The notes under the pieces were generated by a model. It made no database searches. It saw only the letters and a list, made by a program, of their open reading frames with translations, and was not told the DNA's origin. Shown piece after piece: positions 42,398 through 49,395 of a stretch of DNA of 64,000 bases. Made by a program: the position numbers and the translations under genes. This DNA comes from an uncultured bacterium. Its GTDB lineage: Bacteria > Verrucomicrobiota > Lentisphaeria > Victivallales > UBA1829. Position 1 is the stretch's first letter. The number at the start of each line of letters is the position of its first letter. The stretch covers positions 1 through 64,000 of the forward strand of contig CACYHQ010000007.1 of assembly GCA_902774245.1 (NCBI GenBank), written 5' to 3'.

Positions 42398-42780
42398 AGC
42401 CCCACCATTTCGTACTTGCTCAAAAAAGTTATTACCCCTTTACTACCTCGCTATTACCCAAAACATTACAACACCGCATACCTACTTCCTACAATTACTC
42501 GGAAATAGAAGAATACGGGCTTTTTCGCCCTTTTCAACATGGAAAATGGGGAAAAAATCAGGCAACTCTTCGCGAGATTCAAGGTGCTATTAAGGAGCAA
42601 GCCAGTCCACCATGACTGGCTTTGTGAACCACTTAACACTGCTTAATATACCACGACTACGCCTTATTTCAAGATTGCGACCAGCTTTTTTACGAAAAAA
42701 CACTGCTCATTCATTGAACGGGGATGAACAGACCTCCACCACGTCCACGACTACAAAAGCCTATACGAGCTAAATGACCG
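42398..42780. other. Left end of the island: no gene seen, one hairpin and a leftward promoter
   Basis: This AT-rich stretch has no convincing reading frame with a ribosome binding site. A perfect nine-base-pair hairpin (AAGCCAGTC 42599-42607 with GACTGGCTT 42614-42622) lies just downstream, on the minus strand, of the promoter at 42645-42672. A small RNA leaving the island toward the tRNA remnant is possible. Confidence 0.5.
42645..42672 (-). promoter_or_regulatory. Leftward promoter at the island edge, copy of the dtxR promoter
   Basis: On the minus strand TTGAAA (42672-42667), a 16-bp spacer and TATATT (42650-42645). Together with 28 upstream bases it matches the promoter of the dtxR-type gene at 43 of 56 positions. 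No coding sequence follows it, only a hairpin and then attL. Confidence 0.6.
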
Positions 42781-42805
42781 AAAAAAGGAGCCGTTTCCAG
42801 CTCCT
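42781..42805 (-). terminator. Terminator of the leftward island operon
   Basis: AGGAGC (42786-42791) pairs with GCTCCT (42800-42805), and an A run at its left is the U tract of leftward transcripts. It lies 27 bases after the last tiny membrane protein gene. Confidence 0.75.
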
Positions 42806-42831
42806 CAAGGTTTTGTCGGCACAAGGCCGGA

Positions 42832-42954
42832 TTACAGAATCATCCAATCATATCTCGATTTGCCAGAGGTAAGACCGACGATGCCAATTGCAACAATTGC
42901 CACAAGGGCGACTCTTTCGATATTAGGAGCGGGAAATAACGGTGGGATAAACAT
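42832..42954 (-). CDS. 40-residue membrane protein, island
   Basis: The frame encodes MFIPPLFPAPNIERV, then a hydrophobic helix ALVAIVAIGIVGLTS and a polar tail ending in YDWMIL. AAGGAGG lies ten bases before the ATG, a near-perfect ribosome binding site. It follows another tiny membrane protein gene by 19 bases and ends 27 bases before a terminator, so it closes the leftward operon. Small single-span proteins with strong ribosome binding sites are typical of phage coat or holin-like genes, but no family is recognisable. It could also be a toxin or a membrane adaptor. Confidence 0.6.
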   Translation of the reverse strand: MFIPPLFPAPNIERVALVAIVAIGIVGLTSGKSRYDWMIL

Positions 42955-42973
42955 AGATACATTTCCTCCTTGC

Positions 42974-43114
42974 TCAGATTTTGAGGTCGTCGGGCAATTT
43001 AACGCCGAACTGACTGAGGATGATTCCAGCAGCAATTGTTATAACAATCCTTCCGATCCATTTCCAGGTATCGGACTCCTCGGGCGAAATGAAGCGGTTT
43101 GTGGTGTTGAACAC
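42974..43114 (-). CDS. 46-residue membrane protein with GTG start, island
   Basis: The frame begins with GTG at 43114 behind AGGAGG (ten-base spacing). It encodes MFNTTNRFISPEESDTWKW, a helix of about 18 hydrophobic residues (IGRIVITIAAGIILSQFG) and the tail VKLPDDLKI. An acidic, Trp-containing N-terminus, one membrane span and a short charged end resemble inovirus major coat proteins in outline only. It lies between the DUF932 gene (100 bases upstream) and the 40-residue protein. No function can be assigned. Confidence 0.58.
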   Translation of the reverse strand: MFNTTNRFISPEESDTWKWIGRIVITIAAGIILSQFGVKLPDDLKI

Positions 43115-43214
43115 GATTGGTTTCCCTCCTATAGATTTGTGTTTGTTTTGGGATGTGGCGGCAGCTCCATGCTGCCGTCACGGTTGAGTTGTTTTTGTTC
43201 AGATTGAGTTTGTT

Positions 43215-43943
43215 TCAGGCGAAAAGTGCGGCTTGACGACCGTCCAGACCAAAGGCTCTGTTCAAAGCGAGATAGCTGTGATCCACCCGTTGAGGCGAGT
43301 ATTTCTTCACGGTTTCAGTAAACGCGTTCAGAAGACTCCAACGTGTCGGTTCTCTGAACGCCTCATGCGAGGGCTTCTTGAACTCACGATAGACCGGAAG
43401 GATATCACAGGAATTGATGACGCCGAGCTCTGCAGCTCTGACGATACAGCTTCGGGCTTCATCATCGTCCCTGAGCTGGATGTCCTTCAGGTCTTCAGCG
43501 ACAGTTTCCACGGTCAGGAAATCGTCTTCGAGTGAGGCCACTGCTCGGTCAATCAGCTCGGTCAGGTCAATACCGCTGGTGTGGCGACGTTTGATTACGG
43601 TCGTACCTCCAAATGCCATGTTCGTGCAGACACAGACGACGATTCCAGCAGACAAGCCAACGGCGAAGGATTTGTCGTGGCTGTTGCGAATGCCGATGCA
43701 ACGATGCCATTCGGGAGAAGATGAGCGGGAAATCTCCATTACGCCGAACATCTTCTGGCCCTCACGGGCAAGGCCGAACTTTTCGCCCCCGATGTCCCAA
43801 TCGTGAGCACGAACAACCTCGGTCACAGCCTCGATCACGTCGATGTGTGGAACAGGTCTCCATGTGTCGGTTGAACAGGGCGTGTCAATACGTGCGACTT
43901 CATCACGACTGACAAACTTGCCTTCTTGCATAATCAGTCCCAT
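43215..43943 (-). CDS. DUF932-family (phage/plasmid-related) protein
   Basis: A protein of 242 residues. VDVIEAVTEVV-like sequence and a central strand-rich core (IGIRNSHDKSFAVGLSAGIVV, CVCTNMAFGG) match the DUF932 family often found on plasmids and prophages near recombination genes. The family's activity is unknown; proposed links are to DNA replication or recombination. It lies three bases after the Fe-S nuclease gene in one leftward operon. The C-terminal third (SLLNAFTETVKKYSPQRVDHSYLALNRAFG) is typical in style. The ribosome binding site AGGAAGG is ten bases before the start. Confidence 0.78.
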   Translation of the reverse strand: MGLIMQEGKFVSRDEVARIDTPCSTDTWRPVPHIDVIEAVTEVVRAHDWDIGGEKFGLAREGQKMFGVMEISRSSSPEWHRCIGIRNSHDKSFAVGLSAGIVVCVCTNMAFGGTTVIKRRHTSGIDLTELIDRAVASLEDDFLTVETVAEDLKDIQLRDDDEARSCIVRAAELGVINSCDILPVYREFKKPSHEAFREPTRWSLLNAFTETVKKYSPQRVDHSYLALNRAFGLDGRQAALFA

Positions 43944-43946
43944 ACG

Positions 43947-44738
43947 TCACACTGCCTTCCTGTGAGCCGCTTTACAACGGCTACTGTAAGCACACTCGGT
44001 GCAATTCATGCTGGATTCGACCGGGAGGAAGATACCCGTATTGACGGCTTTCTCGATTTGCCCTGCGAGGTAAGTGAAACGGTCGAAATCGTCCTGCGTT
44101 CTGAGCGTGTAGAACTGGTGATGTGCTGGCGTTTTTGCCTTGGTGAAAACATCGAACCTGAATGACGGGTTTAAGCCGTACTTCTGCATGAAAGCGTAAC
44201 AGAACACGGTCGCTTGAAGATCGCGGTCAGCTTTTCCCGCAGGCCATTTCATAGAAGCCGTTTTCCAGTCGCAGATAGTATCGTCTCCTCCGTCAATGGT
44301 AACGAGGTCAAATTCCCCGACCAACGGTTTACTGAGACCAGGAACGTTCACACTGAACGCTTCTGCCACCGATTTGACCGTGTAGTCGTCAGGCCACTCA
44401 GCAAGGGCAACGTTCAGCATGTCGCAGCCACGCTGATTCCAGAACAAGTAGTCCTCATCCGGCTTGTACATCAGATTCTCGCTAACCTCGGTTTCGCCCT
44501 TGAAGTATACGGCGAAATCATCCTTGGCTTCCTCAATGGTGTAGCTGGAGCCTTTCCTTGCTCGTTCACTGAGAACAGCATGAAACGCACGTCCAAACGG
44601 CATGTTGACTGAAGTTCGCTCTACCTCGGCATGTTCGATATACCGGAAGTAGTAACGCATGGGGCATGTGAGGTAGGTATTGAATGCCGAGTATGACCAG
44701 TGAGGTGCATCACGCATGGATTCAATTTCGCGTTCCAT
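43947..44738 (-). CDS. PD-(D/E)XK nuclease with Fe-S cluster motif (Cas4/RecB-like)
   Basis: A protein of 263 residues. The nuclease core is readable as His53 (AFHAVL), Asp144 in VGEFDLV and Asp157-Trp-Lys159 in ICDWKTAS, with a downstream QATVFCYAF helix of the RecB type. Cys25 (TYLTCPMRYYF) plus C-terminal Cys246, Cys249 and Cys255 (CTECAYSSRC) form the four-Cys pattern that holds a 4Fe-4S cluster in Cas4 and AddB. No cas genes are present, so a phage-type exonuclease in recombination or replication is more likely. It starts two bases after the stop of the SPKQ-domain gene and ends three bases before the DUF932 gene. Confidence 0.88.
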   Translation of the reverse strand: MEREIESMRDAPHWSYSAFNTYLTCPMRYYFRYIEHAEVERTSVNMPFGRAFHAVLSERARKGSSYTIEEAKDDFAVYFKGETEVSENLMYKPDEDYLFWNQRGCDMLNVALAEWPDDYTVKSVAEAFSVNVPGLSKPLVGEFDLVTIDGGDDTICDWKTASMKWPAGKADRDLQATVFCYAFMQKYGLNPSFRFDVFTKAKTPAHHQFYTLRTQDDFDRFTYLAGQIEKAVNTGIFLPVESSMNCTECAYSSRCKAAHRKAV

Positions 44739-44740
44739 GG

Positions 44741-45214
44741 TTAAGCCGCCTTTCCACTGAGCTCGTCGATTGCACGACTGCACTGCGTTTTGGTGAGGTT
44801 TTCGACCGAGGGGACGTTGAACTTGGCTTTGATCTGATCGGGGGAGACACCGTACTGTCTGGCGAGATCGAGGAGATATTTGATCTGCTTCGGACTTGCG
44901 GGAGCATCGGAGGTTGTGCCGTTCCTCTTGCCGTATGCAGGCTTGTTCTGCTGCGGCTGTGCAGGAACCATCTGCGGATTGTTCGATGCATTCTCCAAGG
45001 GGAGAAGTGCCGGCTGTTGAGGAGCCGTATTTCCGTGGAGTTCGGCTTCAACGGATTCACGGACGAGATCAAAGGTCTCGTGGATCTTCGCGTTCAGCTG
45101 TTCCTGTGTGAGACCATCGGGGAGTTCGACCTCGACCGAGGCGTGGAAAGACTGGCTGCTGTATTGGGAATCAGCCGGGACTTTCTTCGAATAGGATGCG
45201 TTGAGTTTGAGCAT
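44741..45214 (-). CDS. Small island protein with C-terminal SPKQ domain (paralogue 1)
   Basis: A protein of 157 residues. The N-terminal part (LNASYSKKVPADSQYSSQSF, HASVEVELPDGLTQEQLNAK) is strand-rich. A Gln/Pro-rich linker follows, then a 45-residue helical domain (SPKQIKYLLDLARQYGVSP to ENLTKTQCSRAIDEL). The same C-terminal domain appears in the next upstream gene, so the two are paralogues. Similar short domains end many phage and plasmid recombination or ssDNA-binding proteins, which fits the adjacent nuclease. The function is not proven. The start is set by AAAGGA eight bases upstream. Confidence 0.65.
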   Translation of the reverse strand: MLKLNASYSKKVPADSQYSSQSFHASVEVELPDGLTQEQLNAKIHETFDLVRESVEAELHGNTAPQQPALLPLENASNNPQMVPAQPQQNKPAYGKRNGTTSDAPASPKQIKYLLDLARQYGVSPDQIKAKFNVPSVENLTKTQCSRAIDELSGKAA

Positions 45215-45344
45215 GGCGGTTTTCCTTTCGTTTTGTGTTTGCAAAAGGCGCATCTCTGGCAGATTCCTGCCAGAGACGCTGTTGACGGTTTTGGGTTATT
45301 GGGGATTGTTTGCGGAAGAGAGTTCTACTTTCATAAGCAGGCCA

Positions 45345-45710
45345 TTATTTCAGTTTTTCGATAAGAGCACGAGCGTCATCGTTTGACAGCTGATTCAAGG
45401 ACGTGACGTGATTTTGATTGCAGAATTGTGTCTCGGTTATTTTATTCTGCTTAAGCAGATCCCGAAGATAGATGACCTGTTTCTTCGAGATCATTTTGGG
45501 GTTTTCAGGAGAACTGTCAGGATCATTGCCCGAAACCATAGGTAAACTCTGAACCTGAATTGGGGCTGACAGACCCTTTGGATAAAAATCCATGATAACG
45601 TTTTTCATCATCCGGATTTTTTCTTCGTTCCTGGTGTCCATCTGTTCCGTCACTTTGACGCTGACGCTTTTACCATTTTGTTCATATGCGGTTTTAACTT
45701 CAATTTCCAT
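45345..45710 (-). CDS. Small island protein with C-terminal SPKQ domain (paralogue 2)
   Basis: A protein of 121 residues. The N-terminal 50 residues are charged (MEIEVKTAYEQNGKSVSVKV), a short linker follows, and the C-terminus (SKKQVIYLRDLLKQNKITE to LNQLSNDDARALIEKL) aligns with the SPKQ domain of the downstream protein. AAAGGAGG lies five bases before the ATG, a very strong ribosome binding site. It lies 130 bp before paralogue 1 and 133 bp after the clamp gene. It is probably a DNA-metabolism accessory factor, but this is only an inference from position. Confidence 0.62.
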   Translation of the reverse strand: MEIEVKTAYEQNGKSVSVKVTEQMDTRNEEKIRMMKNVIMDFYPKGLSAPIQVQSLPMVSGNDPDSSPENPKMISKKQVIYLRDLLKQNKITETQFCNQNHVTSLNQLSNDDARALIEKLK

Positions 45711-45843
45711 GATAACCTCCTTTGGTTATGGTTTATTTTAGGAAATGGTCTTTTCCGGCATATCATATACAATAAGTACAATTTTTTTACCTGAAATAAC
45801 TGGAACAGCCTTTTTTAAGTTCAAATCTCTCGTTTGCGGGAAA

Positions 45844-46104
45844 TCACGCGGCTCCGGTTGCGATACGGATACGATCAAGAGTGCGTTTTGTCTGCTGGTA
45901 CTCTCGATCCTTCTGCCGCTGCGAGATTGCGACTTCACGGATTTTGCGTGCCATGGCGACGGATTCATCCGAAAGCGCTTTCAGCTTCGATTTGAAGGCT
46001 TCGATGTTCGCCGTAAGTTCATCCAGCGGATTTGCGGGTTCGATGTTCGTGGTGAAAGTCTGCACAGGGGCAGACACGGTACGGATGGTGGTGTTTTCGG
46101 ACAT
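45844..46104 (-). CDS. Possible separately translated C-terminal domain of the clamp protein
   Basis: Inside the clamp gene an ATG at 46104 is preceded by AAGGAG with nine bases of spacing, in frame with the long protein. It lies exactly at the junction between the disordered linker and the C-terminal helical domain. The product would be 86 residues (MSENTTIRTVSAPVQ to IRIATGAA), mostly coiled coil. Such an internal start would yield free C-terminal domain in addition to the fusion. It may be chance; the position at the domain border and the strength of the site make it worth testing. Confidence 0.4.
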   Translation of the reverse strand: MSENTTIRTVSAPVQTFTTNIEPANPLDELTANIEAFKSKLKALSDESVAMARKIREVAISQRQKDREYQQTKRTLDRIRIATGAA

Positions 46105-47358
46105 GGTGTGTTTCTCCTTGTTTGAGGGGGTATTGATGATGGTTGTTGTGGGTTTGTCTTCCTGCGGGAGAGGAGGATTCTGCACGGAGACAGATTCCGT
46201 GGCATCAGAAACTGGTTGAGGTGCGTCCTGCTCCGACTGAACAGTGGGCTTTACGTTCGTTTGATCAGATGCGACCTGTTCCTGATTCTGTTCGTTTTGA
46301 GCTTGCGGCTTTTTGATATACAGGGGCATGGCGATGTATTGGCCGATACCGCCTGTTCCGACAAACGGTCCAAGATTGTCGCTGAACCAAAGTTTAGTGT
46401 GCCCTCCGTTCAACAGGTTCAGAAGTATTTCCTTACGGATGATGATGCTGAACATGTCCCAGCTCGAATCAAACTCCGCCGGAACACTGAAATCATGTCC
46501 TTCCATGTCCCGAAGCGTGAATTGCCCTGCTGAATTGCGGTAGAGCGTGATGCCGTTCGGCGTCCTGGTATTCGAAACGCTTTTCAGGAAGGTCTTCAGG
46601 CTGTTGGCCTGTTCCTCAGTGAAGCTGACGGAATTCTTCAGTGTGCTGGTTTTCGGTACAACTCGCTTCCATTCAGGATACGCCCCAGGAAGAGCCTTCG
46701 CCGTCCAGCTCCATTTGTCGAACCTGACCGAGAAGAACTCGTTGAAGTCGTTCTTCCACGTTTTCAACTCGCCAATGCCGCTTGCCTTCGTTGCCATCAG
46801 CGCAAGTGGAAACGGAATCGTCAGGTCATCAAGTTTGAAGGGATACGGACTGTTGAAGAGTTCCTTGCCGTTCGTGGCGGTGATGCCATCCTGACTGAGA
46901 TTGATCCCGTGAAGGATCTTTCGTGGTTCTTTCAGGTCGATCAGAGGAGCTGCGGCAGACAGGATATGGACGAAGTCCCACGGCAACGGCATTGTCTCCA
47001 CGGAATTATCCTGCGGGATCCGGGTGACAGGCCAGTCGCCTTCCACAGGGACGATTGCCGTGCCATCGATGCTGAGTCTACCATCGGAGAACTCAAATTT
47101 GATGGTCTTGGTGCGGCTGTTTCTTACGATAGCACGGAAAAGGTCGAACTCCACGGCGAGTTGGAAGGTATCCAGCCCCTGGGCATCCATTTGGAACTCA
47201 ATTTCCTCGTCTGTGTTATGCGTACGGAAAAAGAGCGTGTTGTTGATTGATTCGATCTGTACGGCATGGTACACCGGAATCGGTGACGTGCGACAGACAA
47301 GTTTCCCCAGAGCAGGCAGAGCTCCGGCCAATTCTGATTTGTTTAGGTGGATTTCCAT
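45844..47358 (-). CDS. DnaN-like sliding clamp with extra C-terminal coiled-coil domain
   Basis: A protein of 504 residues. Residues 1 to about 345 follow the beta-clamp plan of three similar domains. Visible landmarks are the N-terminal MEIHLNKSELAGALPALGKL, a strand block ending in FEFSDGRLSIDG, the domain-2 end SVRFDKWSWTAKALPGAYPEW followed by KRVVPK, and the last strand YIAMPLYI, which parallels the VMPMRL end of DnaN. A Gln/Pro/Ser-rich linker and an 86-residue helical domain follow, not found in chromosomal clamps. The ATG at 47358 has GGAGG five bases upstream. It heads the leftward operon. An element-borne clamp could recruit host polymerase or a nuclease to element DNA. Confidence 0.8.
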   Translation of the reverse strand: MEIHLNKSELAGALPALGKLVCRTSPIPVYHAVQIESINNTLFFRTHNTDEEIEFQMDAQGLDTFQLAVEFDLFRAIVRNSRTKTIKFEFSDGRLSIDGTAIVPVEGDWPVTRIPQDNSVETMPLPWDFVHILSAAAPLIDLKEPRKILHGINLSQDGITATNGKELFNSPYPFKLDDLTIPFPLALMATKASGIGELKTWKNDFNEFFSVRFDKWSWTAKALPGAYPEWKRVVPKTSTLKNSVSFTEEQANSLKTFLKSVSNTRTPNGITLYRNSAGQFTLRDMEGHDFSVPAEFDSSWDMFSIIIRKEILLNLLNGGHTKLWFSDNLGPFVGTGGIGQYIAMPLYIKKPQAQNEQNQEQVASDQTNVKPTVQSEQDAPQPVSDATESVSVQNPPLPQEDKPTTTIINTPSNKEKHTMSENTTIRTVSAPVQTFTTNIEPANPLDELTANIEAFKSKLKALSDESVAMARKIREVAISQRQKDREYQQTKRTLDRIRIATGAA

Positions 47359-47435
47359 ATATTCCTCCATTGTTTGGTTGGTGATAAAGTGTCAGTTATG
47401 ACGTCCGGAGAAGGAATATATACCCATTTTTCTAT

Positions 47436-47546
47436 GAGTGGCATATTTGAGGCTAAAATAGGCGATTTCTATGCCATTTTTACTGAAATTCATCATTTCT
47501 TACTGAATTTTGTGTAAAAAACCTGTTTTATGCACAAAAATGGCAT
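47436..47546. promoter_or_regulatory. TGGCAT inverted and direct repeats upstream of the clamp gene
   Basis: ATGCCATTTTT (47471-47481) and AAAAATGGCAT (47536-47546) form a perfect 11-bp inverted repeat. A third TGGCAT lies near 47437, and TTACTGAA occurs twice in between. The block lies between the clamp gene start and the end of the Gp2-like gene and may bind an island regulator. Confidence 0.45.
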
Positions 47547-48016
47547 TAATTCACTCTGGAACAAGAGAATGCACGTTGATGAAAACGATTTAACCTTTGT
47601 GGTTGCTTAGGAAAGAAGGAAGACGAGAATAAAGTATTAAGAACTCTTTCTTTATCACTTTGTAGTGTATCTGTTGTAACGGGCATATCCGCAATAAACT
47701 CTATTGTTTCAACGGATAAGTTCTGCCAAATTCGTTGTGCCGTTTCTGTAATATCCTGCACATCATTACGGAAATAGCCGTTGACAACAAGAATTAGATT
47801 GTAACAGTCTCTGTTTGAATCAAAAGACCATGAATATACAGGTCTCAAATCCGCACGGCGTAGCAAAGACATGAAGGAATTGATAAACCTTGCAAAAATC
47901 GTGTGGTCATGTACATTAGGGAAGCAATAGATGGCTACCCTGGCAGAACCGAATGCTATTGCAAAGGCATCAATCATTGAACTGATTCTTTCGACTTGGG
48001 CTGTTTCATTGGTCAT
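47546..48016 (-). CDS. Degenerate inovirus-Gp2-like protein
   Basis: A protein of 156 residues. The middle (ARVAIYCFPNVHDH, RPVYSWSFDSNRDCYNLILVV, NGYFRNDVQ) follows the layout of the YagK/YfjJ C-terminal family (inovirus Gp2): a strand with R-x-Y, then W-x-x-E-x and His-x-x-His before a strand ending in NG. The His residues of the family are replaced (DCYNLI), so any metal-linked activity is probably lost. It is divergent from an intact Gp2-like gene across a 322-bp AT-rich gap. ATG at 48016 is favoured over the upstream TTG because AAGGAG lies ten bases before it. It could be a regulator derived from the intact protein. Family placement is tentative. Confidence 0.5.
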   Translation of the reverse strand: MTNETAQVERISSMIDAFAIAFGSARVAIYCFPNVHDHTIFARFINSFMSLLRRADLRPVYSWSFDSNRDCYNLILVVNGYFRNDVQDITETAQRIWQNLSVETIEFIADMPVTTDTLQSDKERVLNTLFSSSFFPKQPQRLNRFHQRAFSCSRVN

Positions 48017-48338
48017 AGGCAATTATCTCCTTTTGGTTGTGGTTGTTCTATATTATAAATATCTAATCCAATAAAATTATTTTTTTTATATTTGTTATCT
48101 CGCGCATTATATTATGAGTTAATTCAAGCTCGTTGTATAATCGCATGTTACATATATGCTTGATTCTTTTCTATTTGTCTATATCGGATTATGTATTGGT
48201 ATTATTAATGTATATAGATAGTGAATACCTCTCTATGCACAAGAGTATGCTGATATGCGAAGAGACAGACAGAAAGAATCTATTTCATAATCTATTATGA
48301 TAAAACTTACTACTTACCTTTATAGGAGAAATGTCAAA
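48017..48338. other. AT-rich divergent region between the two Gp2-like genes
   Basis: This stretch is strongly AT-rich with many TATA-like runs, so promoters cannot be singled out by eye. No credible gene is seen. Just before the right-hand gene, AGGAG is followed by ATGTCAAAATGA, a three-codon mini-frame whose stop overlaps the real start at 48339. Confidence 0.5.
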
Positions 48339-48878
48339 ATGACAAAACTATTAAATCAGAATTCCATTCTTGATGAACCAATCAAACAAGAGATTTTTGA
48401 AAGAGGAGACGCTCTTTTATGTCAGATGTTAGAAAAACACAGTCAAGTCTTTGCTGCAAGGCTTGATATACATAGTTCAGATGAGAATATAACCAAAATC
48501 CTTCATAGACTTTCCGAGAAGGAAAAACGTAAGGGTTTAGACCCTGCTTATCTTGCTGTTCGTGAGGTGGGAGAATCAGGACACAATCACTTCCATACGA
48601 TCTTTTTCTTGAATGGGAATAAGACGAGGAGCATATGGCCTTTGTTTGAGGATGCCAATAGGGTCATGAACAATGTCCTGGGAGAGAAATCAGACAAGAA
48701 GAGCGGATTGATCGATCTATGCAATCATGAGTTCAACAATGGCATCATGATCAGGAGGAACACCTATGACAAAGACGCTATCGAAGCATTAAGCAAGAAA
48801 GTCAGCTATCTGGCCAAGGAAGACCAGAAGGAAACCGTAAAAGGAAAATCCTATTTCTCCTCTCAGATTAAAAAGTAA
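48339..48878 (+). CDS. Inovirus-Gp2-like (YagK/YfjJ C-terminal) protein
   Basis: A protein of 179 residues. FAARLDIHSSD, DPAYLAVREVGESGHNHFHT (His82, His84 and His86), FFLNGNKT and the end SYLAKEDQKETVKGKSYFSS match the typical course of this family: R-x-D, W-x-RE or VRE, H-x-H-hydrophobic-LN, and SYLAK...R-x-F/Y. Relatives occur on filamentous phages and integrative elements and are linked to replication, though the exact activity is not established. The ATG at 48339 lies ten bases after AGGAG. It sits beside an iteron-like region, so a role at a replication origin is plausible. No zot-like morphogenesis gene accompanies it. Confidence 0.68.
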   Translation: MTKLLNQNSILDEPIKQEIFERGDALLCQMLEKHSQVFAARLDIHSSDENITKILHRLSEKEKRKGLDPAYLAVREVGESGHNHFHTIFFLNGNKTRSIWPLFEDANRVMNNVLGEKSDKKSGLIDLCNHEFNNGIMIRRNTYDKDAIEALSKKVSYLAKEDQKETVKGKSYFSSQIKK

Positions 48879-48896
48879 TATTTCATTCTTATAATG

Positions 48897-49056
48897 TATA
48901 GGACTTTATATAACCTCTATATATCTGATTATTTTGATCTCTATTTCTCATTTGTTCTCAACAAATAAAGCTATAGTCAATACAGGTAAAAGCGATATTT
49001 GTTCTTCATTTGAAATAAAAAGCGATATTTTACATCCTGTTCTATAAAGTCCTATA
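48897..49056. other. Candidate replication origin or iteron region
   Basis: A perfect 14-bp inverted repeat, TATAGGACTTTATA (48897-48910) and TATAAAGTCCTATA (49043-49056), encloses two direct copies of AAAAGCGATATTT (48988-49000 and 49018-49030, 30 bp apart, about three helical turns). A further reversed AGCGATATA lies near 49176. The stretch is extremely AT-rich and directly follows the Gp2-like gene. No coding sequence is seen from 48879 to 49157. Confidence 0.5.
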
Positions 49057-49157
49057 TGAACCATTCAGCAGGATATCTCTATTTATATTACTTTGAATAC
49101 AAATATAGACGATATTCCGAAGACTATTTCAATCTATTCTTATCTACTATCAATACT

Positions 49158-49337
49158 TCATGATTTCTGAATTATATCGCTATCATGTAAGATTTCTTTC
49201 CATAGCTTGATTATTGACTGAAACTTTTTAACTTTGTCTGAAGGCAGACCTCCTCCATGCAGAAGTTCCATCAACCGGAGAGTAACAACGTGACCGAATT
49301 CTGGCCTGTTTGCAGAGGAAAAACGAAAACCTCGCAT
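49158..49337 (-). CDS. Possible 59-residue protein of unknown function
   Basis: The frame reads MRGFRFSSANRPEFGHV, then helical sequence (VTLRLMELLHGGGLPSDK, FQSIIKLWKEIL). GGGGAG lies eleven bases before the ATG, inside the right arm of the hairpin at 49349-49376. The composition looks protein-like, but the frame is short and its ribosome binding site would be hidden in the hairpin. It would follow the 36-residue membrane protein on the same strand. It could be a hairpin-controlled second cistron, or chance. Confidence 0.38.
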   Translation of the reverse strand: MRGFRFSSANRPEFGHVVTLRLMELLHGGGLPSDKVKKFQSIIKLWKEILHDSDIIQKS

Positions 49338-49348
49338 ATCCGGTGAAA

Positions 49349-49376
49349 CTCCCCTGGACATTATGTCCCAGGGGAG
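49349..49376 (-). terminator. Strong hairpin after the 36-residue membrane protein
   Basis: CTCCCCTGG (49349-49357) pairs with CCAGGGGAG (49368-49376), and ACAT/ATGT extends the stem past one bulged C. Only three T residues follow in the leftward direction, so termination may be partial. Confidence 0.55.
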
Positions 49377-49395
49377 AGTCATAAGAGGCTTGTTT

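Noticed and set aside
42367-42615. A rightward frame starting inside attL
   Set aside because: It begins in the tRNA remnant, lacks a ribosome binding site and reads through hairpins; it looks like chance.
42860-43207. A 115-codon rightward frame over the two tiny membrane protein genes
   Set aside because: The opposite strand has two frames with AGGAGG-type sites and clean membrane helices; the rightward frame has neither.
43947-44738. Cas4 of a CRISPR system
   Set aside because: The Fe-S nuclease motifs match, but no other cas gene and no repeat-spacer array exist in the window; a phage-type exonuclease fits better.
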